From the NCBI GenBank assembly GCA_026214975.1, contig CM047807.1:66071824-66135823 (forward strand): 64,000 nucleotides of DNA. Reading direction: 5' to 3'. The notes under the pieces are model-generated. The model saw nothing but the letters and a program-made list of their open reading frames with translations. It was not told where the DNA came from and ran no database searches. Source of the DNA: Gentiana macrophylla. Taxonomy: Eukaryota; Streptophyta; Magnoliopsida; Gentianales; Gentianaceae. The position numbers and the translations under genes are program-made. Within the stretch, counting starts at the first letter, position 1, and every line of letters starts with the position of its first letter. Positions 47,584-59,181 of the stretch are shown here, one piece after another.

Positions 47584-47997
47584 TGTTGGTCCCTTTGAAA
47601 AGCTGACACAAGTATAGAGGGGGGTGAATAAACTTGTCACCAAAAATTAGATTTTAATTCTGATTAGTTCAGTTTTAAACTTCTGTGGAGTTGAGCTGAC
47701 TTAGTTGAGTATAAATCAAAACTGACTTATGCTGAAATTGAGTCAACTGGCCGCAGATAAGTTTTAGCCTCTATGCGGATCTTGTTGTTTCTAAGAAAAA
47801 GATGATGAATATGCAAAACTAAAATTCTGGAGAATATCAGTTTGTAAATAGTGAGTGAATTCGATCAATTTGTTCAGTTATGTTGTATGAGAAAAATTAT
47901 GTGAAAAACAATCACAAATACTGATAAACTGAATAACAGAAAGTAAATACGTAAAGTAAGTAAGGCAAGAATTATTGTGGTTCCAGGTGGTGTAATC
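47584..47997 (-). repeat. 5' LTR of element E, part 1
   Basis: The LTR begins (plus) TGTTGGTCCCTTTGAAAAGC and stops at GGTGGTGTAATC, where the Athila-like element was inserted. TAATC (47993-47997) is the left target duplication; the LTR resumes after the second copy at 57465. Confidence 0.9.
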
Positions 47998-49429
47998 TAG
48001 TAACTTCCAAAATAGTACCATTAGTTATACCTTTATTCACCATGAATTCTGCTCAAGAGGGGTTAGATAGGCTCGTTATTGTATGGAATATGTGTTAAAT
48101 GCTATGTGTATGTTTCTTGGATCATAATTCTGCTTTCGTATTATTTCCCCGAATATTTGGTACTGTTTTGTCTCGTTTTATGTGTTTTATAGGATGTACC
48201 GAATCTAGAGCATTGGAGTGTGGGTATGGACCAAAGGAAGTATGTTGGGCTGAGTAAAAGAAGTCCAAGAAGAAATCTACTGAAGAAAAAGAGGAAAAGT
48301 TAGCCCGGTTTACCAAGGGCCAGGTCCGGTAAACCGAGGGCCTTGAGGAACAAGAAATCAATTCTGCCGTATCTACTAGGTCGGTTAGGGTTTATGAGAG
48401 TCATAAGTCAGTCATTGTATCTATATAAGGCCACAGAACTGAACAACTTAAAAATATATCATATCTATTATTGAATCTTCAATTACATTATATAATTTTA
48501 TGAAATAAAGTTATTCAAAGGAGGAGTTATTTATGGTTTTCTCCATTTCTCTACCATCTCTAGCTTGAGTAGATCAAGCTAGATCTCCATTTTTTAAGGT
48601 ATGAAGCTTTGAACATTCCTTTTTGTCTTCAATATGGTAGCTATGTTCGAATTTATGTGTTTTAGTTAATCTACATGTTTAATGACCCCATGATTTACTT
48701 ATATTAAACGTAATTGAGCAATGTCGATCCAGAATTAAGAAAAGCTGCCCACGGTAAACCGGTGGTCTATCCCGGTTTAACGATGCAATATTTAGAAAAC
48801 TTAATCTGAAGGACTCACAATAGCTACATTGATCGACAAGTTTAATTAATAGTAGGTTAGATCTAGCCAATCTACATATTCTAATCGTAAAAATAAGATG
48901 AAATACAAATAGTGAAGTGTTAATTTGGACATAGCTTTGATGGACCCTATGAACGTGCTGATCAGTGTCGACACCTGTCTAGGCTGGTTAGCGGTATGAG
49001 TTAGCGCTCGATATCGTCAATTCTAGTTCTTTATGTGTATGTGCTATTATGGACAAATTAAGGAGGGTAGCTTGTGTATAGATTGTCTACTACCATGGTT
49101 GGAGTAGATAGGGTTAGGAGTTGCACCCGTAACTTATAATTAAACTAAGAGCTCACTCGATTAATTTAAGGAAATTATGTGGGGGAGTAAATATAAAGAT
49201 TGACTAATCCAAGTTAGTAGATCGGTGAGAAGAGGGGGAGAAATACCAAGTTTCTTTCATGTTTATTGTTGGTCAAAGACCATCTATGTCGCTTCTTAAT
49301 TAGATTAGAATCGTTTATAGTTAAAGTTGCATTGTCTCTGTGGGATCGACATTGACTTGCATTTACTATACTATGATGTACGTAGTATTCTTGCTAGTAA
49401 TATCGATGTTAGTGACATACACGGGTTCA
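47998..49429 (+). repeat. 5' LTR of Athila-like element
   Basis: It begins TAGTAACTTCC (TG mutated to TA) and ends ACACGGGTTCA. A Lys-rich or GA-rich block near 48250-48300 and two paired CGGTTTACC/GGTAAACCG motifs (48304-48340, 48751-48786) are shared with the 3' LTR. Divergence between the two LTRs is visible in most lines. Confidence 0.88.
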
Positions 49430-49436
49430 AGATTTT

Positions 49437-49454
49437 TGGCACCATTGCCGGGGA
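49437..49454 (+). other. tRNA-Asp type primer binding site
   Basis: TGGCACCATTGCCGGGGA matches the Athila-type site TGGCGCCGTTGCCGGGGA with two changes; the latter pairs with plant tRNA-Asp. This primer choice separates Athila and Tat elements from the initiator-Met users in the window. Confidence 0.85.
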
Positions 49455-50093
49455 CAATGGCCAATTTAAAGATAAACGTTTTAATCCAGATTAACAAGTC
49501 ATTTTTATTTTATTTTCCTTTCTTTTGAGTCTTGAGTCGTTCTGGATCAAACCTACACTTGTTAATCTGTCAGAATAAGAAATTTTAGGCCTGGTTTACT
49601 GAGGATTACCCCCGATTTAACGAGGCCTACAAAATCGAATTCTAAACAACCTTTGTTTTTCTATGTTATTCCTAGTTGATTGTAGTTCGTAGGTCAGCAA
49701 CGGTTGGGATCAACCCTAACCAAAGCGGGAGTTGCTAACCTTTTCTTTGTTTTAGTTTATCTCTTTTGCCGGTAGTATAAGGACACTTCGGAAATTCAGT
49801 CAAGCCACATCAATTAAGGCTAGACGAGTCAGACACAATGCCTCGTACTGTGTTGAACATCAAACAATTCTCTATGTACCCTGGATTAGAAGATAAAGTG
49901 CAATACGAAGCTAACAATAAGCACGCGAGGAGGAGACTGAAAAGCTTAAACAGGAAACAGAGGAAAACCTAATGGAGTATGAGACTTATCGGCCAGGTAC
50001 ATTTCCTATTGAGCTAATTGACATATCGTCCGATTACGAATTGACATATCATCCGATTACGACTCCGATGATCCGGAGGAGGATCTGGACACC
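49455..50093 (+). pseudogene. Athila leader and gag remnant
   Basis: A leader with a long T-rich stretch is followed by ATG 49838 (MPRTVLNIKQFSMYPGLEDK). Frameshifts follow, and a piece ENLMEYETYRPGTFPIELID leads toward the protease. Most of the normal Athila gag (several hundred residues) is missing, so only the gag-protease boundary remains. Confidence 0.5.
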
Positions 50094-50477
50094 ATGTTAT
50101 CAGATTCTGAGAATTACCCAGATTCTGACACAGCGGAAAAGTTAGGAGACCCTGGAACGTTTCGACTCCCAATTTCTATCAATGGTATATCTGTAGGTTT
50201 AGATTTTTGTAATTCCGGTTCAAGTTGTAACATTTTACCTCTATCCCTCTGCCTGAAGATTAAGCTTCCGGTCATTATAAATCAAACGTGAACTATGACC
50301 TTCATTGATAGGACTAGAGATATGCCTGCCGGTCTGCTGAGAAAGTGCACGATAAAGGCAGGAGGGTTCACTTTTCCAATTGATTTCATGGTTATAGACG
50401 CACCGGATGACCCAAGTGCCCCAGTTTTGTTAGGAAGACCTTTCTTAGCGACAAGCAGAGCTGGGAGATTAATTTAG
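50094..50477 (+). pseudogene. Athila-like aspartic protease with lost catalytic Asp
   Basis: The retropepsin-like domain reads KLGDPGTFRLPISINGISVG, then FCNSGSSCNILPLSLCLKI, then (after TGA at 50289) RKCTIKAGGFTFPIDFMVID and PVLLGRPFLAT. Athila proteases read DLGAS at the FCNSGSS position, so the catalytic Asp is Asn here. The flap and LLGRPFL blocks are in place. In an active element this enzyme matures the polyprotein. This copy is inactive by both the stop and the substitution. Confidence 0.8.
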
Positions 50478-51587
50478 ATTGAACAATGATGCAGTATCTT
50501 TTAAAATCTTAGAGCCCTTAGATAATATGCCAGAAAGTTGCAAGATGACTTATGATTCATGAAAAGTAGAAATCATGGAGATAGAAAAGTAAGGGCACAG
50601 GCAACGAGAGGTTTTAGTAGAAACTTGTGAGCAAGAATTCATGACATTAATGTTTAGAGAGAGCGAAGAGAAGCACCACAAGAAAGTGCTCACGGAAGCT
50701 AGTCCTTCCGTATTGCATAGTGATGAATTAGAGCTTAAAGTGGAAAGTGTGGAGTCCTTGGGCATGAAGATTAAATCTTCAAGCAGAGGACGACCAAGCA
50801 CACAAGCAAAGAGAGAGATGCATGCTAGCAATAGATCTCAGAAAGTTTCTATTGAAAACCATGAAAAGGCACTCTTGAATGGTAATGATCAACGAGAAGG
50901 GAAGTGCATGACGGTTAAGACCTCGAAGATGCATGTTTGGCGAGTTAAGGCCCCAACTTTTGGTTGATTGATGGTCCGAAGGTAAGTTGAGCTGACGACT
51001 TTAAACTCAGAACTATTCCTTTAAACCCTTAGGTAGATTAGGAGTGAATAAAAGTAGACGGATGAAGGGACAAGATTTTTTTAATCCTACCACACCCTTA
51101 GGTTTGAAACCGATGGTTGTTGGAAAGGTTTTTTTTACTCATTGTGGATTCTAGTGAAGTAGGGTAGGATTGAGTCGGATATAGCAACAAAAGGAGTAAG
51201 AGACTAGTCAATTTGAGGTCAGGATTGAGCAGTGAGATTAATTAAAGTGTGAAGTGAAGGAGTATAGAGAAATATGGGGAAAAGAAGCCCCAATAAACCG
51301 AGGTTCACCTCCGGTTTACCGAACTAAGATTTTCAAATTTCCGAGTGTCTGATTGAAAAGCAGAATTTTTAAAGACACGTGGAGGACACACATTGCATCA
51401 GACACCACCAGTCAGCAAAAACCGTCCAATTTTCCCTATTTTCCAACTTTTCATCCTTTCCCATACTCCACCATAACTCCACCTCAATCCCATCAATCAC
51501 ACCCTTAAAACCCTCACCCTAATTACTCCTCTACCCACTATCCCACCAAATCCTTCCACCTTCTACCCATTTCTCCTAATTAAACAC
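50478..51587 (+). other. Athila interior remnant, no recognised domain
   Basis: This 1.1-kb stretch holds short frames (for example 50641-50967, Lys/Glu/Ser-rich) with no family motif. One paired CGGTTTACC motif lies at 51291-51324. In an autonomous element RT would follow the protease here; none is present. The stretch ends at the target duplication AACAC of the solo LTR. Confidence 0.5.
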
Positions 51588-53336
51588 TGTTGGAAATCTT
51601 ATTTATGTTTTGATGATGATTCGTCACGTAATTAGACAAATCACTTACAACCCATGATGATGAAGTCGTAACTAACTGTTATAGTGCATAATGAAAGAAG
51701 AAGCAAGAAATGGTCCTGAGATAAATGTATAAGTTCTATCTAGAGTCTGAACTTTGTATAGGTTGTTTCAGACAAGCATTGTAATAGAATAGGAACTAGG
51801 CGAACAGCTGAGTCACAACAAGAAAACTGAGTTATAGCAAGAAAACTGAATATGCACATGAAGAACTGAGGGTTCAAACTCGGTTATGCTAGAATCAAGA
51901 AGATAAGTTCGCCGAGGACACAGAGACTCGGCTGGCTTATCTAGAAGATCAAGAATCGAGGACACAGACTCGATTATGGAAGTCTCAAGAATCGAGGTGG
52001 CAAACACAGCTTAGAAGTCGATTAAGTCGTGACTATAAGTCGATTCGAGCAAGTCTGTGGTGACTGGCTGAGTTTATAGATCATGTAAAATCGAATAATC
52101 TTAAGGACAAAGATTATCGATTACTGGATAAGAAGAAACGATTGGTGTACTCTGACTTAGTCAATTGAAGTCAGATATTAAGTATACAAGGTACTCAGTT
52201 TTGAAGAAGAGTAGAAAACTGAGTTAAGGCCTTGTTAAATTTAAACTGACAATACGACAAAAGATCGTACATGTGAACGTTGGCTAAACGACAAGTGTAA
52301 CGGCTACAAGAGCTAGTCACCGTTACATCACCCCTATAAATACACAAGAGAATCACTTAAAAAGAGACAGAGAGGAGGATTAGAAAAAAGAGCTTTACAA
52401 GCATATATTCAAAGATTCAAATCTAGATCCACAAAATCAGATCAGATATATCTAGAAAAAGGGGAAGCCAACGGAATTGCCTTGAAGACTTCAAAGAAAG
52501 ATCAAGTAACCCAGAAAGGGGGAAAGAAGGCATCTTGGAGCTACAATGTCAGATCCAAAAGAATCAGACAGCTCACTGAATTAATCCTTGATTAATTCTA
52601 AACCTAACCTTTGCGAAAAAGGGTTGGCTGTGCATAGTTTGAAGGGAGCAATTCTACATTTCTTCATAGAGTTGCAACTTAGTTTCCACAGCTGTTGGTG
52701 CAGTCTGAGGAATGTGTGTTGGTATTAGTGGTGAGCTGGTGAAGGAGCAATTCCACCTCCGAAAGATCAGTGTGCAGGATGAAGGGAGCAATCTCACCTT
52801 TCTTCATTTTGTGTAGACAATGAAACTAGGGTGTCATGAAGGACTGTCATAGTGCTAGGATTTTGTAACATTTATCTCATTATTCTAGTGATACCTCCTA
52901 CGCCACAGGAGAAGGGGAGACGTACGGGATTACACCCCCCGGAACTTGCATAAACAAATCTTGTGTTGATTTACTTTTTGCATTTGTGTTTGTTTTATTT
53001 ATTGCATTATCTTTCTGCAAACACTAGACACTGAGTCAGCACAGAACTGATACATAGAGAGTCTTAGAACTTAACTGGCATATCTATTGCACGAAAGGCT
53101 AGTTTTATCCACTGCCAGTTAACAAGACTAAATATAAGTCAGTATTGACTTATACTCAGTTGAGCTAACTGAACTCCACACAAGTTAAGGGACATGAACA
53201 AAATAGAACTGAAGATCAGTTTGAGTTTCAGAGAAACTCAGTTCCTAGGGCTTTTCCAACTCAGGATTAGTTTTTGGTGACAAGTTTATTCACCCCCCCC
53301 CTCTAAAGTTGTGTTAGCCTTTCCAAGGGACCAACA
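51588..53336 (+). repeat. Solo copia LTR inside Athila
   Basis: This 1749-bp LTR starts TGTTGGAAATCTTATTTATG and ends AGGGACCAACA. It is flanked by AACAC on both sides (51583-51587 and 53337-53341). The TATA box TATAAATA is at 52335-52342. It belongs to the same copia group as elements A, C and E but has no interior, so it arose by LTR-LTR recombination. A C9 run lies at 53292-53300. It lies on the plus strand, opposite to element E that contains its host. Confidence 0.92.
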
Positions 53337-53341
53337 AACAC

Positions 53342-53704
53342 TCTTTCACCATCATTATTCATCATTCTCATCTACTATCATCTTCTTCCATCGCCAAATT
53401 TCTCCATTTCTTTCCCTAGAAAAAAAATCGGCCACCATCACCACCACTATCACCACCATACATCAACCAAATCCAAACCTTTTTCTTCCATTTTACCAAC
53501 CCAAACACCATATTTTCCATTCCTGTTGCTGATTAGTCTTGCTGCTGCAATAGTGAAGTTCTATAGTTCATTCTTTTTTATCATTAGAGCACATTCTCAG
53601 AAAGAAGCCTAGAAAATTCTGGCCTGTAAATCGAGGCTTACCTCCTGTTTACCGAGGGTACTTTTTCAGAATCAACATCATCAAAGGTCTCTGTATCAAA
53701 CAGG
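53342..53704 (+). other. Athila interior, leader of the downstream ORF
   Basis: A C/A-rich stretch with repeated CACCATCA and CATCACCACC words precedes the ORF. One paired motif (GTAAATCGAGG ... CTGTTTACCGAGGG) lies at 53626-53658. No coding evidence. Confidence 0.45.
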
Positions 53705-54785
53705 ATGGGTCCCAAACGTAGCAGAACAATACATCATCCAAGTGGTTACCAATATGTTTATGGAGAGGCTAACCCCTTGATAGATGGGGTTGAGCAATTT
53801 CATTCTCAAGAGATCTACGAATCGTTCAGAGGGAATTGGAACGGACGACCGGTTGAACGAGAACGAGGAGTAGAGTTGGACGATTGTGGTATGATCTTGC
53901 CACGATCCCTACAAGTACAAGATATTCTAGATATGGCCGAGGCACCGACACGGTTCAATGCTATGGTGGTAAGAGAATTGTATGCTTATCTTTCGCATAA
54001 CCTAGGAGCCACATTTGCAATGGTCCGTGGTGTTAAGGTTTATTTTTTGATTGAGAAAATCAATGCACATTTCCGGGATCACAACCCACCAGTGTGTCAT
54101 GACGAGTACACATCCTCGACCAATTTGAAGATATTGAGAGGATGAATGTGATAGGTGATTACCTTGGGGTGCAATGGAAGCGCAATCCTATGGGAGCCGC
54201 CACCATCTTCATGGATAGTGAATTATCTTGGGATCGGAAAATGGTTAACCGATTTGTTTGTGCCTGCCTTCTACCAACCAAGCATACGGTCTCAGTCACA
54301 ATGAAGAGGGCGGAGTTGATGTCCTATTTGGAGCAGGGATCTCCAGTCAACATCGGTCTATTGATGCATAGCCGTATTCATGAGCTTGCCGCCATATCCG
54401 AGCACGAGCAGTTGCCATATGGGCAGATGATTGACATGTTTGCTTTGGAGGATGAGGTGAAAGTTCTTTTCAGTGACTATTGGGAAGACCCTAAGCCGAT
54501 TATCAGTTCATAGTCGGTTTACGCATACCAAGACGGGTTGGTCAGAGAGCTGAGAAGGAGCATACTCCCGTCCACGGAGCAACCCGGACTCAGAGAGCTA
54601 TGTTTGAGGAGCATTCTAGAGAGGTTTTGAGTCTTCATCGCAAAATGGATAGGATTATAGACTTCTTTGGCATTCCTCCATCGACTCCTTCACCTAGGAC
54701 TGCCCTACGTAACGGAGCTTTCTTCTCCGCCGCTGCTGTGTCGAGTTCTGCACCACCTCCCGGTTTTGAGCCTAGAGATGACTAG
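53705..54785 (+). pseudogene. Athila downstream ORF (plant transposon-protein domain, env-like position)
   Basis: ATG 53705 opens a 146-codon frame (MGPKRSRTIHHPSGYQYVYG, then ELDDCGMILPRSLQVQDILD). A one-base shift at 54142 leads to a second 123-codon frame with LGVQWKRNPMGAATIFMDSE and RFVCACLLPTKHTVSVT, and a second shift near 54515 leads to a third frame ending SREVLSLHRKMDRIIDFFGI and PPPGFEPRDD. The middle block matches the putative plant transposon protein domain that Athila-type elements carry in a separate ORF. Its role in the element is not settled. With two single-base shifts repaired it would be about 360 residues, so decay is mild compared with the pol-less rest of the element. 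Confidence 0.72.
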
Positions 54786-56022
54786 AAGGATTATTATGAT
54801 GAGGGCTAGTTTTTCTTCTTTTCGTTGTTGTTCTTTTCCATTTTCTTATTTTCATTTTTTATTTCCTATCTAGTACATGTAGCAGAATTTAATTACTCTA
54901 ATGATTTTGCCCGCTTAATTTGTTTGAAGTTATTTATTTTCTCTTTTACTGCCATGATATTGTTATACGATTTCTTGTCGCCACAATTCTTCTTGGTTTG
55001 TTTGAGATATTTAGCACAGATTCTTCAAGGACTACTTCCATGAGCCTGATGATTTATGTGACGATCCAATTCTTCTTTGGCTCCACCCTTAACGAAGCTA
55101 AGTTTCTTTTTGTTTTACTTTTTTTCATCTTACACATTGGGGACAATGTTTCGATTAAGTGGGGGGTACGGGACGTCACATAGCTTCTTAGCATTATATT
55201 CCGTGAATTACGTGATTATCTTGATTCTCTTTGATGCACTGTTCACCACCTATACTTTGATTCATGTCGACAAAATTTCAAAAAAATATGATAGCTTTGA
55301 TATTTTTGAGTTAATTGACTTTATCTTTATTCTACAATGTACAAGTGAAGGTAAGTGCCCACTTCTGAAGTAGTGGCGTATTAAGCGCATATTTTGTTAT
55401 GAGCCACCATTTAAAGCACGTATAACTCACTTTCTTTGGTATGTAGTCGATAGCATATTGGTTTGACTAGAATTGACCATGGCTTTATCCTGAATTATGT
55501 TTCACCAACGCTTATAAAGGCAAAGGAATTTTGGATTCGGTAGTTTATCAAGAGTGAGAACGTGAGGATAGATAAATCAATGAGAGTTCACCCGCCAAGA
55601 AAGAGAAGTGCATTGAAATATTTACATCTATATTCTCATTGATTCGATGGAGTGTAAGAAGCACGACTTTTGCATAGACCGATAAACGCGAGCCTAAGAG
55701 TAATACTCAGTTCTCGATCTGCCTTGCCATCTAATTTGAATGATGAAAAGCATGTTTGAGACTGTTTAGTTCGACTACGGGTTGACGTAATGTGAGATTG
55801 TCTGCATTACTAAGCGGTTGTGAAAGTTATTGCACATACACATACACACATTGGCTCATGACGTAAATAGTGTTTAATGCGTTACTGATGGATATGAGTG
55901 GCATGTTCTTGATCTCGAATTTCTGAAGCATAGTTGTTTTTTAATTAACTTGTACACTGATCAGAGTGACGTTTATTTTTTGCCTTTTTGCTTGGGACGA
56001 TCAAATGATAAGTGGGGGTAGT
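54786..56022 (+). other. Athila 3' untranslated region and polypurine tract
   Basis: This non-coding stretch holds the typical Athila words ACACATTGGGGACAATGTTT (near 55132) and AAGTGGGGGGTACGGG (near 55156), and ends with the polypurine tract ATAAGTGGGGGTAG (56008-56021) just before the 3' LTR. Short open frames in 54820-55370 are T-rich and without motif. Confidence 0.75.
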
Positions 56023-57460
56023 TGATAACGCCCTAAATGCTACCATTAATAATACATTTATTCACCCCGAATTCTACTCAAGAGAGGATAGATAGGCTCG
56101 TTATTATATGGAATATATGTCAAATGCTATGTGTTTGTTTGTAGGATCGTAATTCTGCATTTGTATTATTTTCCCAAAGATTTGGTACTATTTTGTCTCG
56201 TTTTATGTATTTTATAGGATGTACTGAATCTGGAGCATTGGAGAGTGGATCTGGACCAAAAGAAGAATGTTGGGCCGAGTAAAAGAAGTCCAAGAATAAA
56301 TCTGCTAAAGAAAAAGAGGAAAAGTCAGCCCGGTTTACCGAGGGCTAGGTCCGGTAAACCGAGGGCCTTGAGGAACAAGAAATTGATTCTTCCACATCTA
56401 CTATGTCGGTTAGGGTTTCTGAGAGTCATAAGTCGGTTATTGTATCTATATAAGGCCGTAGAACTGAACATCTTAAAATTATATCATATCTTATTATTGA
56501 ATCTTCAATTACATTATATAATTTGATGAAATAATGTTATTCCAAGATTTTGAGGAGTTATTTATGGTTTTCTCCCTTTGTCTACCATCTCTAGCCTGAG
56601 TAGATCGAGCTAGATCTCCATTGTTGAAGGTATGAAGCTTTGAACGTTCCTTTTTGTCTTCAATATGGTAGATTTCTTCGTATTTATGTGTTTTAGATAA
56701 TCTGCATGTTTAACGACCCAATGATTTGCTTAGATTAATCGTAATATAGCAATGTAGATCCAGAATTAAGAAAAGCAGCCCCCGGTAAATGGGCGATCTA
56801 TACCGGTTTACCGAGGCAATATTTAGAAAATTTAATCTAGGGGACTCACTACAGCTACGTTGATCGATAGGTTTAATTAACCATAGGTCAGATCTGGCAA
56901 ATCTGCTTATTGTAATCGTAAAATTAACATGAAATACGAATAGTGAAGTTTTAATTTGGACATATTTTTGATGGTCCCCAGGAACGTGCTGATCAGTTTC
57001 AACAGCTGTGTAGGCGGGTTAGCGGTATGAGTTAGCGCTCGATATAAGCAATTATAGTTCTTTATGCGTATGGGCTATTGTAGACAAATTAAGGAGGGTA
57101 TCTTGTGTATAGATTGTCTACTACCATTGCCGGAGTAGATAGAGTTAGGAGTTGCACCCGTAGCTTATAATTAAACTAAGAGCTCACTCGATTAATTTAA
57201 GGAAATTATGTAGGGGAGTAAATCTAAAGATTGACTTATCCAAGTAAGTAGATGGGTGAGAAAAAGGGGAGAAATACCATGTTTCTTTCATGTTTATTGT
57301 TGTTCAAAGACCATCTATGTCGCTTCTTAATTAGATTAGAATTGTTAATAGTTAAAGTTGCATTGTCTCTGTGGGATCGACCTTGATTCGTATTTACTAT
57401 ACTACGATGTACCTAGTATTATTGCTAGTAATATCGACATTAGTGACTTACACGAGATCC
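56023..57460 (+). repeat. 3' LTR of Athila-like element
   Basis: It starts TGATAACGCCC and ends TTACACGAGATCC (the final CA has become CC). It aligns end to end with 47998-49429. Paired CGGTTTACC motifs lie at 56329-56365 and 56781-56817. TAATC follows. Confidence 0.9.
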
Positions 57461-57465
57461 TAATC

Positions 57466-58810
57466 TTGTCAGTCCACTCTTCCTCTGTGATGTAGGAGGA
57501 AAAATCAACTAGAACTTTCTGAGGTAGCCGGTTACAAAAGGTCCTAATTGATATTCGTTGACTAATCCCTAGCTTCACTATCTAAACAACTGTAGAACAT
57601 GTGTGATTTTTGCTTTGCTACTGCTTGAAGCACTGGTCCTTAGAGGGTTGTATTGCCTCTTCTCCAGCTCCATCACAAACACAGTCTACCCGACTGCTAA
57701 ACAACAACAACTGTCCTTGGAAAATCCTAAAGCGGATTGCTTCACAGTATAAACCTTTGATAAAAATCAAAGTTGTGCCGAGAATGAATAAATTGATTCT
57801 TGCTTGTGGTTCTTCTAAGTGTTGAATTCTGGATAGAGTATATGTAGCTTGAACACATGAAGAATTCTGGATGTGAACTTGTTGAGCCAAAGATTGGTAG
57901 CAATTCGGATGAACAAGACTTGGGCACAATAATACTTGGCAGCAACTTGTTGTGTGTTTGATCTTTGATGCCAAGTCCTCTATTTATAGTGTGAGGTACA
58001 ACGTTCATCTTTCTTGAATTTTAAATTCTATCAATGGCTATATCTTCAGATGTGAGATGTCAGTGACCGTTCTGATATAACAGTGCTTCATCCAATAATA
58101 TTTCTCGATTTGTAACGTTCAAATGTAAGTTCAGTTCTATGGATGACTGACTTTTAACTGAGTATCTTGATGAGTTTTAATCTGAGTATGTCAGTTATCA
58201 GTTTGTCAACTGACTTAGAGCACTAACTGAGTTTTTACTCTTCTCCAAAACTTAGTACCTTGTTGATCTGATTTCATATGAATTAATCAGAGTACAGCAT
58301 ATCCTTAATAAATCATCTAAGATATCATTGTCCTTGTGATTCTTAGGTCTTCGTACAAGATCCATAAAGTCAGTTCATGCCATCACAAACTTACCTGAAT
58401 TCTAACTTACTGTCTTGGCTTAATCTTCATAACTGAGTTTGAACCCTCAGTTCTTCATTCTTCAATAACTGAGTCTGTGTCCCTCAGTACTTCATCTTCT
58501 AGATAAGTCAACCGAGTTTGTGTCCCTCAGCGAACTTACCTCCTTCAGTTCTGAGTAAACTTCAGTTTAGTCAATATCCAGTTTTTAGATGATTTCCAGT
58601 TCTCAGTTTTACGACCCTCTAACTATTACAGTGCCTGTCTGATATAACCTATACAATTATCAGACTCTAATGAATGATATACATTTAGTTCTAGACATCT
58701 TTTATCTTTTCACTATAGCAGCTTCCTTCAGGACTTCATCAATGGGGTGTAAATAAACAAATAGATAAATAAGATGAATCATCATCAAAACATAAATTTT
58801 ATTTCAAACA
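57466..58810 (-). repeat. 5' LTR of element E, part 2
   Basis: The LTR resumes with TTGTCAGTCCACTCTTCC after the Athila target duplication and ends at 58810 with ATTTCAAACA (minus-strand start TGTTTGAAAT). The minus-strand TATA box TATAAATA is at 57981-57988. It is followed by gypsy integrase codons. Confidence 0.88.
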
Positions 58811-59181
58811 GAAAGTTAATTCCAAGGTATGTTGGGCCTATTAAGATCATTGAGAAAGTTGGACCGTTGGCATACAAGCTTAAGTTACCAGATTCAATGT
58901 CAAGAGTTGACAACGTATTTCATGTTTCAATGTTTAATAGTGCTTGACAAAGGTGGATGTTGAAGCTACAGTAGAGCTGGAAGTTCTTCAATATAATCTT
59001 GAGTATGATGAGAAACAAATCAAGGTGTTGGATCGGAAAGAAAATATGATCAAGAGACAATTGATGACTTTGGTTTTGTTGCAATAAAGCAATCATTGAC
59101 CGAACGAGGCAACATGGGAAGTTGAGGATGACATGATCCTTGAATTTCAAGATTTTCATAATTTACCAGGTACGTTTCTGT
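58811..59181 (+). pseudogene. pol: Gypsy integrase C-terminus and chromodomain remnant
   Basis: The frame opens straight after the copia LTR with KLIPRYVGPIKIIEKVGPLA, followed by YKLKLPDSMSRVDNVFHVSM, the GPY/F-type end of chromovirus integrases that sets the enzyme's C-terminal fold. TGA follows at 58944. In another frame come VLQYNLEYDE, KQIKVLDRKE and EATWEVEDDM, a chromodomain that would guide integration to marked chromatin. Two stops and frame changes break it. The upstream integrase core and RT are absent because element E was inserted here and its far flank was deleted. Confidence 0.82.

Larger units (their letters stand above)
47998..57460 (+). mobile_element. Athila-like (Ty3/gypsy) element without RT or integrase
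   Basis: LTRs of 1432 and 1438 bp, a tRNA-Asp primer site and an AAGTGGGGGTAG polypurine tract define a plus-strand Athila-like element. The target duplication is TAATC (47993-47997 and 57461-57465). The interior holds a short gag/protease remnant, a nested solo copia LTR and an env-like or transposon-protein ORF, but no RT, RNase H or integrase. It must have been moved in trans, or it lost pol by deletion. It sits in the LTR of element E. Confidence 0.88.
29421..58810 (-). mobile_element. Copia element E (Sirevirus-like), host of LARD and Athila insertions
   Basis: On the minus strand the order is 5' LTR (58810-47584, split by Athila), primer site, gag, protease, integrase, RT, RNase H, extra ORF (split by the LARD) and 3' LTR (about 30530-29421, truncated). 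Removing the two insertions leaves about 11.4 kb, a Sirevirus-like size. The two LTR parts near 29430-29750 and 57680-58010 are clearly alike but carry many differences, so the element is old. It was inserted at 58810 into the integrase of a plus-strand gypsy. Confidence 0.85.

Noticed and set aside
54825..55373. Several overlapping hydrophobic frames after the Athila ORF
   Set aside because: They arise from T-rich 3' untranslated sequence before the polypurine tract; three frames are open at once, and none has a motif.
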